A stretch of DNA of 14,160 nucleotides from Dehalococcoidia bacterium (lineage in GTDB: Bacteria; Chloroflexota; Dehalococcoidia; Dehalococcoidales; E44-bin46): the NCBI GenBank assembly GCA_020343755.1, contig CP070810.1, forward strand, positions 252,875 to 267,034. Reading direction: 5' to 3'. The first letter of the stretch is position 1. The number at the start of each line of letters is the position of its first letter. Positions 1 through 6,146 of the stretch are shown piece after piece. The position numbers were made by a program, and so were the translations under genes. A model generated the notes under the pieces. That model made no database searches and was not told the DNA's origin. It saw only the letters and a program-made list of their open reading frames with translations.

Positions 1-56
1 GGCATGGTGGAGGTGATTAGCCGCAGCCCATTATCCAGCGTCGTCTTGTGATACAA
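1..56 (-). CDS. M16 family zinc metallopeptidase, N-terminal fragment (runs off left edge)
   Basis: Only the first 18 codons and two bases lie in the window. The reading starts at a TTG (positions 56-54) and gives MYHKTTLDNGLRLITSTMP (last residue from a split codon). This is the typical opening of M16 (insulinase/processing-peptidase-like) peptidases, in which a short tyrosine-containing N-terminus is followed by T-x-L-x-N-G-L-R. The HxxEH zinc site would lie beyond the edge and cannot be checked. An AAGGTGG Shine-Dalgarno-like stretch (61-67) precedes the TTG. A promoter-like sequence lies just upstream (87-115), so the gene may be transcribed independently of the two-gene cassette behind it. 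It is too short for certainty, but the N-terminal match is distinctive. Confidence 0.72.
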   Translation of the reverse strand, partial: MYHKTTLDNGLRLITSTM

Positions 57-86
57 TAGTCCACCTTTTTAGCATTATTGGTTCAC

Positions 87-115
87 ATTATAGCAGAGAC
101 CTAGCTTAGTATCAT
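87..115 (-). promoter_or_regulatory. Likely promoter of the M16 peptidase gene
   Basis: On the minus strand there is a perfect TATAAT -10 box (87-92) preceded by TGC, making an extended -10. An ATGATA -35-like hexamer (110-115, 4 of 6 consensus bases) lies upstream with a 17-bp spacer. The -35 box overlaps the stop codon (112-114) of the preceding gene. The peptidase start codon is about 31 bases downstream of the -10 box. Inferred from sequence only. Confidence 0.55.
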
Positions 116-1074
116 AACTCTTGCTTGCCCTCAAAAACCCAAAGGTAGATGCTTCTCATGACGCTTAAGCTATAGCTTAGGACTGCGTGAGCCATTTCAG
201 GTGTTTTTGTCCATGGGATATTGGAAACCTTGTCTCGGTCATGAGCTGATACAGTTCGCACAGCGCCCACCGCTAGGCACATGTTCTTGTGCTTTTTGTG
301 AATTACTCCGTATTTTGCCAGCTCCTCAGCTACTTGCCCGATGCCATTTCGTCTAGAAACATCAACACCCTTCATTTTAGCTATCAAACGTAAGAAATTT
401 TCAAAAGCTTTGCCGTTCTCCTCACAGGATTTTTCAGGGTGTTGCTCAGAGTCTATAAATGCTTGCGTTAGTCGCTGCCGCTCTGGGATTTTCAGAAACT
501 CATAACATTGTGCTGTTAACCGCCTACCTAGGTAAAGACCGATCTCGAACTCGTTTCCCAACTTAATTTCTAATGCCTGGCTTATCGCCTTTAGTTCTTC
601 CTTAAGCGTTTCCGCGAGGCGGAGTGCACCGGTCTTGTCACGCGCCAGAATTCCGATATCGACTCCCCATTTTGACAAGACCGGGAGAGCATTCTTAACA
701 AGATTATTATCACCGAGCACCACGCTTGCTTTCCTCATAGCAGCCGATTCATCATCACCGTATGATAAGAATTGGCACAGAACTTCAAAAGGCCTGCAGA
801 CCTGTAGGAGTAGCTGGAACAAGCGTCGCTTCTCTGCCGGGGGCGTTCCTTTTAATGGGTTCATGTGTACATATGTGTAGTTCTCGCCACTTATCTTCTT
901 CACAAGTCCGAGATGACTTGCATTAAGCAAGGCTTTGTAGGCTGTTGTTGACCCCACACCAGCAAATTTAGCTGCTTTCTCCGAAGAGGCAGTTCCAAGA
1001 AAATCGACTGCCTCCGTTATTCTCAGGATTGTGTCAACGGGCATGGGGTACAATTTCAAACCAATAAAAGACAT
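112..1074 (-). CDS. Uncharacterised protein: winged-helix-like N-terminus and HEPN-like C-terminus
   Basis: A 320-residue protein I cannot assign to a named family. Residues about 12-75 read like a winged helix: a helix-turn-helix around SSEKAAKFAGVGSTTAYKAL followed by a short wing. Residues about 80-145 are helical and include VLGDNN (119-124), also present in the upstream gene. The C-terminal third (about 215-315) reads like a HEPN domain: a helix starting GKAFENFLRLIAK, then NGIGQVAEELAKYGVIHKKH, then R273-TVSA-H278-D, which fits the R-X4-6-H motif of HEPN ribonucleases and Abi-like toxins, then a final helix with RSIY. The usual polar residue after the arginine is Thr here. No signal peptide or membrane segment is seen. 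It starts with ATG three bases after the stop of 1078-1839, so the two are probably co-translated. An RNase effector role is inference. Confidence 0.62.
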   Translation of the reverse strand: MSFIGLKLYPMPVDTILRITEAVDFLGTASSEKAAKFAGVGSTTAYKALLNASHLGLVKKISGENYTYVHMNPLKGTPPAEKRRLFQLLLQVCRPFEVLCQFLSYGDDESAAMRKASVVLGDNNLVKNALPVLSKWGVDIGILARDKTGALRLAETLKEELKAISQALEIKLGNEFEIGLYLGRRLTAQCYEFLKIPERQRLTQAFIDSEQHPEKSCEENGKAFENFLRLIAKMKGVDVSRRNGIGQVAEELAKYGVIHKKHKNMCLAVGAVRTVSAHDRDKVSNIPWTKTPEMAHAVLSYSLSVMRSIYLWVFEGKQEL

Positions 1075-1077
1075 TAT

Positions 1078-1839
1078 TTACTCTGTACCTTCTTCTACGG
1101 CGAGAAGCTCTAGCATGCTCTTTAGCCTTTCGACATCCGCTCTCGTTATATCGCTTGGCACAGTAATTGTGGCACTCTTACCGCTCGACAAAGCCAATTT
1201 TAGAGAGTGAACCTGACCCATTGGTGGTGGTTTCTGCCCCGTTTCAGGGATTTCTGTTTCAGCTGGTGGTGCTTCCCCAGTGATAGCTTCGTATGTTTGA
1301 CCCACTTGCAGGACATTGTTATCACCCAGAACACCAGCGAATTTGGCAGAACTGACAAATACCTTGGCTGCACTATTCTTTACTGCCTTTGCTATTTTAT
1401 ATTCGTTCATGAGGATGTTCGCTAGTGTCTCTAGTTTGGGAATACCTTTGCCATCGAATCTGTTTATGAGTTTCTGGTATAGCGCAGGGGAGCGAAACGC
1501 TTCGATTATCAGTTTCTTAAACTGGACATCCTTCTTTTCTTCAGTCGGGTAGAGCACGAGATTAGCACGCTCCGTAATACTCAGAAGCCCAGCTTTGGAG
1601 TCTAACAGGCCAAATTGCCTGGAGCTACTCAATTTCCCCTTGTATGACTTCGTGTTACTGCTTTTAAGTCTGAGTTCGCTGAGTAACGAGCCTTCGGCCA
1701 CTTGATTGCGACCAAGTTTGTCTACTACTCGAACGAACTCTATGCAGGGACTCAAGTCATAAGACGGATACTGAGCGCTCTTCTCCCTTGCCTTTTTTGT
1801 TGTCTTGGTAATGGCTTCTTCAGACTTTTCTTCCGACAT
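1078..1839 (-). CDS. Uncharacterised winged-helix-like protein, first gene of the two-gene cassette
   Basis: A 253-residue protein, not assigned to a named family. A charged, probably disordered N-terminus (residues 1-20) leads into YPSYDLSPCIEFVRVV, a winged-helix-like stretch (about 35-95: RLKSSNTKSYKGKLSSSRQFGLLD, then a wing, then LSITERANLVL), and a helical domain up to VSSAKFAGVLGDNN. A Pro/Glu-rich linker (about 185-205) follows. The C-terminus (about 208-248) pairs a strand-rich segment with SDITRADVERLKSMLELL. This resembles a widespread group of hypothetical proteins similar to DUF5343. I chose the ATG at 1839-1837 because GGAGGTG (1846-1852) sits eight bases before it; a GTG at 1854 would lie partly within that Shine-Dalgarno sequence. 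It has a strong promoter and leads the operon with 112-1074. A DNA-binding sensor or regulator role is inferred. Confidence 0.68.
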   Translation of the reverse strand: MSEEKSEEAITKTTKKAREKSAQYPSYDLSPCIEFVRVVDKLGRNQVAEGSLLSELRLKSSNTKSYKGKLSSSRQFGLLDSKAGLLSITERANLVLYPTEEKKDVQFKKLIIEAFRSPALYQKLINRFDGKGIPKLETLANILMNEYKIAKAVKNSAAKVFVSSAKFAGVLGDNNVLQVGQTYEAITGEAPPAETEIPETGQKPPPMGQVHSLKLALSSGKSATITVPSDITRADVERLKSMLELLAVEEGTE

Positions 1840-1874
1840 TTTCAGCACCTCCACGTTTTATTGTCTACTCGCTA

Positions 1875-1903
1875 ATAATAGCATATATGAAAGCTAATGT
1901 CAA
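1875..1903 (-). promoter_or_regulatory. Near-consensus sigma-70 promoter for the two-gene cassette
   Basis: Minus strand: a perfect TTGACA -35 box (1898-1903), exactly 17 bp of spacer, and TATTAT as -10 (1875-1880, 5 of 6). Transcription would begin near 1868, giving a leader of about 28 bases that holds the GGAGGTG ribosome-binding site. The -10 box lies inside the imperfect palindrome GCTAATAATAGC (1871-1882), a possible operator. Confidence 0.78.
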
Positions 1904-1940
1904 CTTATTTTTGTGTTATTATTAGTTAATTGATTCAGAA

Positions 1941-1957
1941 AACTAGACTATCTAGTT
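1941..1957. promoter_or_regulatory. 17-bp palindrome, candidate regulator binding site
   Basis: Two perfect 7-base arms, AACTAGA and TCTAGTT, flank the trinucleotide CTA. The site lies about 38 bp upstream of the -35 box of the cassette promoter. The symmetry and position suit an activator or repressor dimer; the protein that binds it is unknown. Confidence 0.4.
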
Positions 1958-1968
1958 AGGGCACAGAT

Positions 1969-2011
1969 ATTAGCAAAAACAGCAATATAATTAGCAATAA
2001 TTAGCTTTAGC
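1969..2011. repeat. Cluster of ATTAGC direct repeats upstream of the cassette
   Basis: ATTAGC occurs at 1969-1974, 1990-1995 and 2000-2005, with TTTAGC at 2006-2011. The first three copies are spaced 21 and 10 bases apart, close to two turns and one turn of the helix. The same hexamer occurs inverted at 1893-1898, inside the promoter spacer. In very AT-rich DNA such repeats can arise by chance, so a regulatory role is only suggested. Confidence 0.35.
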
Positions 2012-2042
2012 TTATGCGTAATGTCAATAACTTGAGGGTAAT

Positions 2043-2070
2043 AAAGAGGGGCGAGGCCCCTCTTTTATAT
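2043..2070 (+). terminator. Strong hairpin terminator
   Basis: A perfect 10-bp stem (AAAGAGGGGC, 2043-2052, pairing with GCCCCTCTTT, 2056-2065) closes a GAG loop and is followed on the plus strand by a short T-rich stretch (TTTTATAT including the stem end). On the minus strand it reads into TCTTTATT, so it could also work that way. It is oddly placed, upstream of two divergent genes, with no recognisable plus-strand gene ending before it. Confidence 0.7.
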
Positions 2071-2120
2071 AACCAATTCCCCCTCCCTTCATAAGGGAGG
2101 GGGATAAAGGGGGTGGGTTA
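2070..2120. repeat. 51-bp palindromic element, REP/MITE-like
   Basis: The core is a perfect 12-bp inverted repeat, TCCCCCTCCCTT (2078-2089) against AAGGGAGGGGGA (2093-2104), with a CAT loop. The outer ends TAACC (2070-2074) and GGTTA (2116-2120) are also inverted. The compact, G/C-run-rich layout resembles short interspersed palindromic repeats found in many copies in some environmental bacterial genomes. Only one copy is visible here, so its repeat nature is inferred. Confidence 0.5.
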
Positions 2121-2158
2121 ATAAATATCTAAAAGGGGTAAGGTAGATGATACATAAA

Positions 2159-2187
2159 TTGACTTCATTGCTGGGCACTGGTAACAT
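2159..2187 (+). promoter_or_regulatory. Possible lysA promoter
   Basis: TTGACT (2159-2164, 5 of 6) is followed after 17 bp by TAACAT (2182-2187, 4 of 6). This would start transcription about 15 bases before the lysA ATG, leaving room for the AGAGGA/AGGG ribosome-binding region at about 2194-2203. The -10 box is weak. Confidence 0.45.
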
Positions 2188-2208
2188 TGACAAGAGGATA
2201 GGGCTATC

Positions 2209-3522
2209 ATGGAAAAAGTCCCCAGGCTTTCGTTATTTCCGTTAACTGCTGAGGTGAATACACAGGGTCACCTCATAATCGGTGGCTGTGATACTGTAGA
2301 CCTAGCTGCCGAGTTTGGCACGCCCCTGTATCTCTTTGATGAATTTAGCTTGCGAAGTAAGTGTGCTGAGTTCAAAGCTGAGTTTGGTCAGTGCTATAGA
2401 GATACCACGGTTATTTATGCCTGTAAAGCCTTTATCACTAAGGCTCTGGCACTCATTTTAAAGGAGGAAGGGCTGGGGCTGGACGTGGTCTCTGGCGGAG
2501 AGCTCAGTATTGCCCAGTCTGTCGGCATTCCCCTAGATGAAGTCTATTTCCATGGTAATAATAAATCAGCCGAGGAATTAATGTTGACATTAAAGTGGCA
2601 TATTGGTCGCATCGTGGTAGACAATTTTCACGAGCTTAACATGCTGGCTGAAATGGCTAAGGAGCAGGGCTCTATACCTGATATATTGCTGAGGCTGTCT
2701 CCCGGGGTAGAGCCGCATACTCATAAATATATTGCTACCGGTGTCGTTGATACTAAGTTCGGGTTCCCCTTACTCAGCGGGGAGGAGGCTGTAGTTCAAG
2801 CCATGTCAGCCTCTAACTTGAACTTGGTCGGTTTGCACTTCCACATAGGCTCTCTTATCTTTGAGGTCGAGCCGTATCAGGAGGCAATTGAGGCTATACT
2901 TGACTTTGCCGCTGAGATGAAGCAGAAACACGGGTTTGAACTCAAGGAACTAAATGTTGGTGGCGGGTTTGCTATCCAGTATACCCTGGATTCTCCAGCC
3001 CCACCCATTTCTGTCTATGCTGAAGTGATAGCATCTAAGGTTATTACTAAATGCCGGCAGCTAAATTTGGCACTGCCCAGGCTTATCATTGAGCCAGGAA
3101 GGTCAATAGTGGGATCGGCCGGGGTGGCACTATATACGGTGGGGGTGATCAAGGAGATACCAGGGGTCAGGTGCTATGTCTCAGTAGATGGTGGTATGGC
3201 TGACAATATCCGTCCTGCCCTATATGGGGCTAAATATGAGGCAGTGGTGGCTAATAAGATGTTGGCAGAAGAGGCAAAGGAGGTTACTATTGCCGGCAAG
3301 TTTTGCGAGTCGGGCGATATATTAATTAGAGATATTGCTCTGCCCCCAGTTTCAGCCGGTGATATTATAGCTATACCCGGCTGTGGTGCATATTGCCTGC
3401 CCCAGGCAAGCAATTTTAACGCCTCGCTTAAGCCAGCGATTGTTCTGGTCAATAAAGGTAAAGCCCGCCTTATTCGGCGCCGGGAGACCTTTACCGACCT
3501 GACCAGGTGCGATTTAGTTTAA
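2209..3522 (+). CDS. lysA: Diaminopimelate decarboxylase
   Basis: Catalyses the last step of lysine synthesis: PLP-dependent decarboxylation of meso-diaminopimelate to L-lysine in the cytoplasm. The 437-residue length is normal for this fold-type III alanine-racemase-like family. Visible motifs in order: YACKAF with the PLP-binding Lys73; HFHIGS (210-215); the glycine triplet of LNVGGGF (251-253), which binds the PLP phosphate; EPGR (295-298); DGGMADNIRPALYG (327-340); CESGD (366-370) with the Cys used across the dimer interface; and GAY (393-395). The ATG start has a modest ribosome-binding site. It leads a plus-strand run with the 60-residue protein, holB and ricT. No lysine riboswitch (L-box) core was recognised upstream, so feedback at RNA level is not evident. 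Confidence 0.95.
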   Translation: MEKVPRLSLFPLTAEVNTQGHLIIGGCDTVDLAAEFGTPLYLFDEFSLRSKCAEFKAEFGQCYRDTTVIYACKAFITKALALILKEEGLGLDVVSGGELSIAQSVGIPLDEVYFHGNNKSAEELMLTLKWHIGRIVVDNFHELNMLAEMAKEQGSIPDILLRLSPGVEPHTHKYIATGVVDTKFGFPLLSGEEAVVQAMSASNLNLVGLHFHIGSLIFEVEPYQEAIEAILDFAAEMKQKHGFELKELNVGGGFAIQYTLDSPAPPISVYAEVIASKVITKCRQLNLALPRLIIEPGRSIVGSAGVALYTVGVIKEIPGVRCYVSVDGGMADNIRPALYGAKYEAVVANKMLAEEAKEVTIAGKFCESGDILIRDIALPPVSAGDIIAIPGCGAYCLPQASNFNASLKPAIVLVNKGKARLIRRRETFTDLTRCDLV

Positions 3523-3554
3523 AAGAAACGTTAGGGTAAGGGAGGTAAACTAGG

Positions 3555-3737
3555 ATGGAAAAACATTTTGCTGCTGCTATACCACAGGAATGGATAGGAC
3601 AAAAAGTTAAGGTTCTCACCAATATAGCCCTCGGTAGCGAAATTAAGGGTATACTGAGTGAAATAGGCACAGACTATATTGTAGTTGGTAAAGATATAAT
3701 CAACGTTAGACATGTAGTTAAAGTTAGAAAGGCTTAG
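3555..3737 (+). CDS. Small basic protein, possibly Sm/SH3-like beta-barrel
   Basis: A 60-residue protein that I do not recognise by name. It has a strong ribosome-binding site (GGAGGT, 3541-3546, eight bases before the ATG) and fits neatly between lysA (32-base gap) and holB (6-base gap), which supports it as a real gene. The sequence alternates hydrophobic strand-like stretches with turns: QKVKVLTN, SEIKGILSEIG, DYIVVGKD, IINVRHVVKV. The pattern of a Gly-anchored strand, an acidic turn, DYIVV and a closing valine-rich strand recalls small Sm-like or SH3-like barrels, which often bind RNA or act as assembly subunits. No cysteines, signal peptide or membrane segment are present. The fold is inferred from the strand pattern only. 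Confidence 0.75.
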   Translation: MEKHFAAAIPQEWIGQKVKVLTNIALGSEIKGILSEIGTDYIVVGKDIINVRHVVKVRKA

Positions 3738-3743
3738 GGGCCG

Positions 3744-4763
3744 ATGTCAGGGTGGCAAGTAGTTGGTCAAACCAAGGCTGTTTCCCTGCTCCAGCGTAGC
3801 TTGGAGAGGGAGGCGGTGGCTCATGCTTATCTTTTGGTCGGCCCCCCTCACGTGGGTAAAATGACCCTGGCTCTAGAGCTAGCTAAGGCATTGAATTGTG
3901 AGGCGTCTGAGCCCCCTTGTGGGGTGTGCGACTCGTGTCAGAAAATAGCTTTAGCCAAGCATGCTGACGTTCAGATTATAGGCTTGAACAGGGATGGTAA
4001 TTCGGTGGAGAAGCCCCAGGTGGAAATCAGCATTGACCAGATTAGGCAGATGCAGCACTCAGCCAGCTTACCCCCCTTTGAAGGTAGGCACAAGGTATTT
4101 ATTATTGACCGGGCTGAGCTCTTGTCCAATGAAGCAGCTAATTGCTTGCTTAAAACCCTGGAAGAGCCGGTGGGAAAGGTAATTTTTATTTTGCTAACTA
4201 TTAATGAGAGGTTACTGCCAGCTACTGTTATTTCTCGTTGCCAGCGACTGGAGTTACCTCCGCTAGCAGCTACCGAGGTAGAGGCTGCCCTTAATAGTCG
4301 CTGTGACGTTGAGCCACAAAAGGCTAGACTTCTGGCTAGACTTTCCCACGGCTGTCTGGGTTGGGCGCTATCGGCTGCCTTTGATGGTGGTTTGCTTGAG
4401 CAGCGGGCTGAAAGAATGGACAGATTGCTTAGTATTATTGAGGCTGATTGTGACGAGCGCTTTGCCTACGCTACCCAGTTGGCAGCTCAATTTAGCCAGA
4501 ACAGGAAGTTAGTCCAAGAGATTCTAGATTTGTGGCTTGATTATTGGCGTGACCTGCTATTAATTAAGGCAGGGTGTGATGATGCCATTACTAATGCTGA
4601 TATGTTAGTTACGCTTGTTGACCAGGCTAGGGGTTATAGTTTGGTTCAAATAAGGAGCGTTATTAATAGCATTAAATCCGCTGCGGAACAGCTTAGGCAG
4701 AACGCCAATCCGCGACTGGTGCTGGAGGTATTAATGCTTGGTATTCCTAGGAGAGGCAGGTAA
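3744..4763 (+). CDS. holB: DNA polymerase III delta-prime subunit (clamp loader)
   Basis: Delta-prime is the stator of the clamp loader that opens and places the sliding clamp on primed DNA. The 339-residue protein opens with VGQ...L.....AHAYLLVGPPHVGKM. The P-loop at 33-40 has Met where catalytic P-loops have Ser/Thr, consistent with the non-hydrolysing role of delta-prime. A four-cysteine zinc module (Cys52, 59, 62, 65) follows, typical of DnaX/HolB. The Walker B region is IIDRAELLSNEAANCLLKTLEEP, with Arg in the usual acidic position, and the SRC motif that supplies the arginine finger to the neighbouring subunit is at 164-166. The C-terminal collar domain is less conserved. The next gene, ricT, begins three bases after its stop; this holB-ricT pairing is also seen in Bacillus (holB-yaaT). 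Confidence 0.92.
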   Translation: MSGWQVVGQTKAVSLLQRSLEREAVAHAYLLVGPPHVGKMTLALELAKALNCEASEPPCGVCDSCQKIALAKHADVQIIGLNRDGNSVEKPQVEISIDQIRQMQHSASLPPFEGRHKVFIIDRAELLSNEAANCLLKTLEEPVGKVIFILLTINERLLPATVISRCQRLELPPLAATEVEAALNSRCDVEPQKARLLARLSHGCLGWALSAAFDGGLLEQRAERMDRLLSIIEADCDERFAYATQLAAQFSQNRKLVQEILDLWLDYWRDLLLIKAGCDDAITNADMLVTLVDQARGYSLVQIRSVINSIKSAAEQLRQNANPRLVLEVLMLGIPRRGR

Positions 4764-4766
4764 AGA

Positions 4767-5597
4767 GTGGCTGAGATTATTGGCATACGTTTCAAAAGGG
4801 CCGGTAGAGTATATTATTTCGACCCGGCAGGTATTGAGCTCGAGGTAAATGACTGGGTAGTGGTTAAGACAACCCGCGGGCTAGAGCTAGGTTGCGTAGT
4901 TATTTCGCCTAAGCAGATTTTGGACAGTGAGGTGACCGGACCATTGAAGTCAGTAGTGCGTAAGGCAGACCCCGAGGACGTTAAGCGTGCCCAGGAATTG
5001 GAAAGTAAGAGTAGAGAGGCTCTAGCTAAGTGTGGCGAGATGATTGCTAAACTACGTCTACCAATGAAGCTTTTATCTGCTGAATACGACCTTAGTGGTA
5101 AGCGCCTTACCTTTTTCTTTGGTGCTGAAGAGCGGGTTGATTTCCGTGGGCTGGTTAAGGAGTTAACCAGCCATTTCAAAGTACGGGTGGAATTACGCCA
5201 AGTAGGGCCTAGAGATGAAACCAAGCTAATAGGTGGCTTTGGTAGGTGTGGTCGTCCGCTATGTTGTATGAGCTTCTTAAGTGAGTTTAACCCGGTTTCT
5301 ATTAAAATGGCCAAGGATCAGGATTTACCCCTTAACCCGATGAAGATATCGGGTATTTGTGGTCGCTTAATGTGTTGCTTGGGCTATGAGAGCGAGCTAT
5401 ACCATGCTGTGAGGGAGAGATTGCCCAAGATAGGGCAGCAAGTGGCTACTTCTATGGGAGGAGCCAGAGTGGTTGGATGTAATCCATTAAAGGAAACAGT
5501 TTTGGTTGAGCTAGAGAGCGGGGCGACTGTAGAACTGCCTCTCGGTGAGATTAGTATTAAGGCTGAGCATTCACCCAATCGGGGAAAAGGGGACTGA
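4767..5597 (+). CDS. ricT: PSP1-domain protein RicT (YaaT family)
   Basis: Belongs to the PSP1/RicT family. In Bacillus subtilis RicT joins RicA and RicF in an Fe-S complex that adjusts RNase Y-dependent mRNA processing and affects sporulation and competence. The 276-residue length is typical. Key residues are present: C161-GRPL-C166-C167 and C198-GRLM-C203-C204, the cysteine-rich core of the PSP1 C-terminal domain. The N-terminus (IGIRFKRAGRVYYFDP and VVVKTTRGLELG) is also characteristic. It starts at GTG (4767) just after the holB stop, with the AGGCAGG region as ribosome-binding site. No RicA or RicF gene is visible here, and in a non-Firmicute the partners may differ. Confidence 0.9.
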   Translation: MAEIIGIRFKRAGRVYYFDPAGIELEVNDWVVVKTTRGLELGCVVISPKQILDSEVTGPLKSVVRKADPEDVKRAQELESKSREALAKCGEMIAKLRLPMKLLSAEYDLSGKRLTFFFGAEERVDFRGLVKELTSHFKVRVELRQVGPRDETKLIGGFGRCGRPLCCMSFLSEFNPVSIKMAKDQDLPLNPMKISGICGRLMCCLGYESELYHAVRERLPKIGQQVATSMGGARVVGCNPLKETVLVELESGATVELPLGEISIKAEHSPNRGKGD

Positions 5598-5620
5598 GCT
5601 ATTATAGTTGTGGGTAGTTT

Positions 5621-6127
5621 TCATTGGGGGAGGTATTTTTGCCACTCACTCTGGGTTTGTAGGTAGTGATAAGGGATATAAAAGGGAAGGTTACCGCGTG
5701 GTGGAGAGGGGTAGCGGATTAGTTTCATTCCAGCTTTATGTGGAGCTTTGCCTGCCTTACGGCGATTACAAGATATACAGGCGCTAACCACATTTTCCCA
5801 GGAGTGTTCACCACCTCGGTGTCGTGGTATGACATGGTCTAAGGTAAGCTGCCGAGTTTCCTTACCGCAATACTGGCAGGTGTAGTGGTCACGGTTGAAA
5901 ACCTCAAGGCGAGTCAGCTTTCTCTCAGGTCGGGGGCGCTTAATCATATAGGCTAATCGAATCACTGAGGGCAGGGGGAAGGTACAATGGGCTGAGTGGA
6001 TGAATCCTGAACCATTCTCTAGCATCTCAGCCTTGCCTCGATAAATTAACACTACCGCTCGCCGGGCTCGACATATATTGAGTGGTTCGTAGCTCTGATT
6101 TAGCACTAGGACAGGAAGATTTACCAT
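5621..6127 (-). CDS. HNH endonuclease-family protein
   Basis: A 168-residue single-domain HNH protein. The N-terminus (VLVLNQSYEPLNICRARRAVVLIYRGKAE) is diagnostic of a common free-standing HNH family of unknown role found in many bacteria. The catalytic/zinc core shows C84-QY-C87, then D97-H98, RHRGG, N112, C117-IS-C120 and N121, i.e. the betabetaalpha-metal fold with its structural zinc. It is convergent with ricT (23-base gap, no hairpin seen) and last in the minus-strand run after the helicase loader. Whether it cuts DNA in repair, restriction or another process cannot be told. Its ribosome-binding site is weak (an AGAAAGAAG stretch upstream). Confidence 0.85.
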   Translation of the reverse strand: MVNLPVLVLNQSYEPLNICRARRAVVLIYRGKAEMLENGSGFIHSAHCTFPLPSVIRLAYMIKRPRPERKLTRLEVFNRDHYTCQYCGKETRQLTLDHVIPRHRGGEHSWENVVSACISCNRRKAGKAPHKAGMKLIRYPSPPRGNLPFYIPYHYLQTQSEWQKYLPQ

Positions 6128-6146
6128 ACTTAAGACTTCTTTCTAC

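Larger units (their letters stand above)
1840..2208. other. Divergent intergenic region between the cassette and lysA
   Basis: The only stretch over 300 bases without a gene. In order it holds the cassette ribosome-binding site (1846-1852) and promoter (1875-1903), the 17-bp palindrome (1941-1957), ATTAGC repeats (1969-2011), the hairpin terminator (2043-2070), the palindromic element (2070-2120) and a possible lysA promoter (2159-2187). The left two thirds are clearly more AT-rich than the flanking genes. No convincing small gene was found in it. Confidence 0.8.

Noticed and set aside
1078..1854. GTG start at 1854 for the first cassette gene
   Set aside because: The GTG falls in the GGAGGTG ribosome-binding region that serves the ATG at 1839, so the shorter protein is preferred.
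102..2014. TAGCTTA at 102-108 and again near 2008-2014 as target-site duplications bounding an inserted cassette
   Set aside because: The 7-mer also occurs inside the 320-residue gene (about 173-179), is AT-rich, and has no inverted ends or recombinase nearby.
1999..2027. Second minus-strand promoter using another TTGACATTA copy (2019-2027)
   Set aside because: The -35 is perfect, but the best -10 candidate is only GCTAAT at 16-bp spacing, and the main promoter nearer the gene is far better.
1960..2208. Lysine riboswitch (L-box) upstream of lysA
   Set aside because: I looked for the conserved AGAGG-containing core and the surrounding helices and did not find them; the hairpin at 2043-2065 alone is not enough.
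2147..2245. A 32-codon plus-strand reading frame (MIHKLTSLLG...) overlapping the lysA start out of frame, a possible leader peptide
   Set aside because: It has no lysine-codon run suited to attenuation, the preceding AAGG is very close to the ATG, and the likely lysA promoter would start transcription inside it.
3174..3452. A 92-residue open frame on the minus strand opposite lysA
   Set aside because: It lies wholly within the conserved C-terminal coding region of lysA and resembles no protein; it is an antisense shadow.
5598..5620. Bidirectional terminator between convergent ricT and the HNH gene
   Set aside because: The 23-base gap contains no inverted repeat that I can see.
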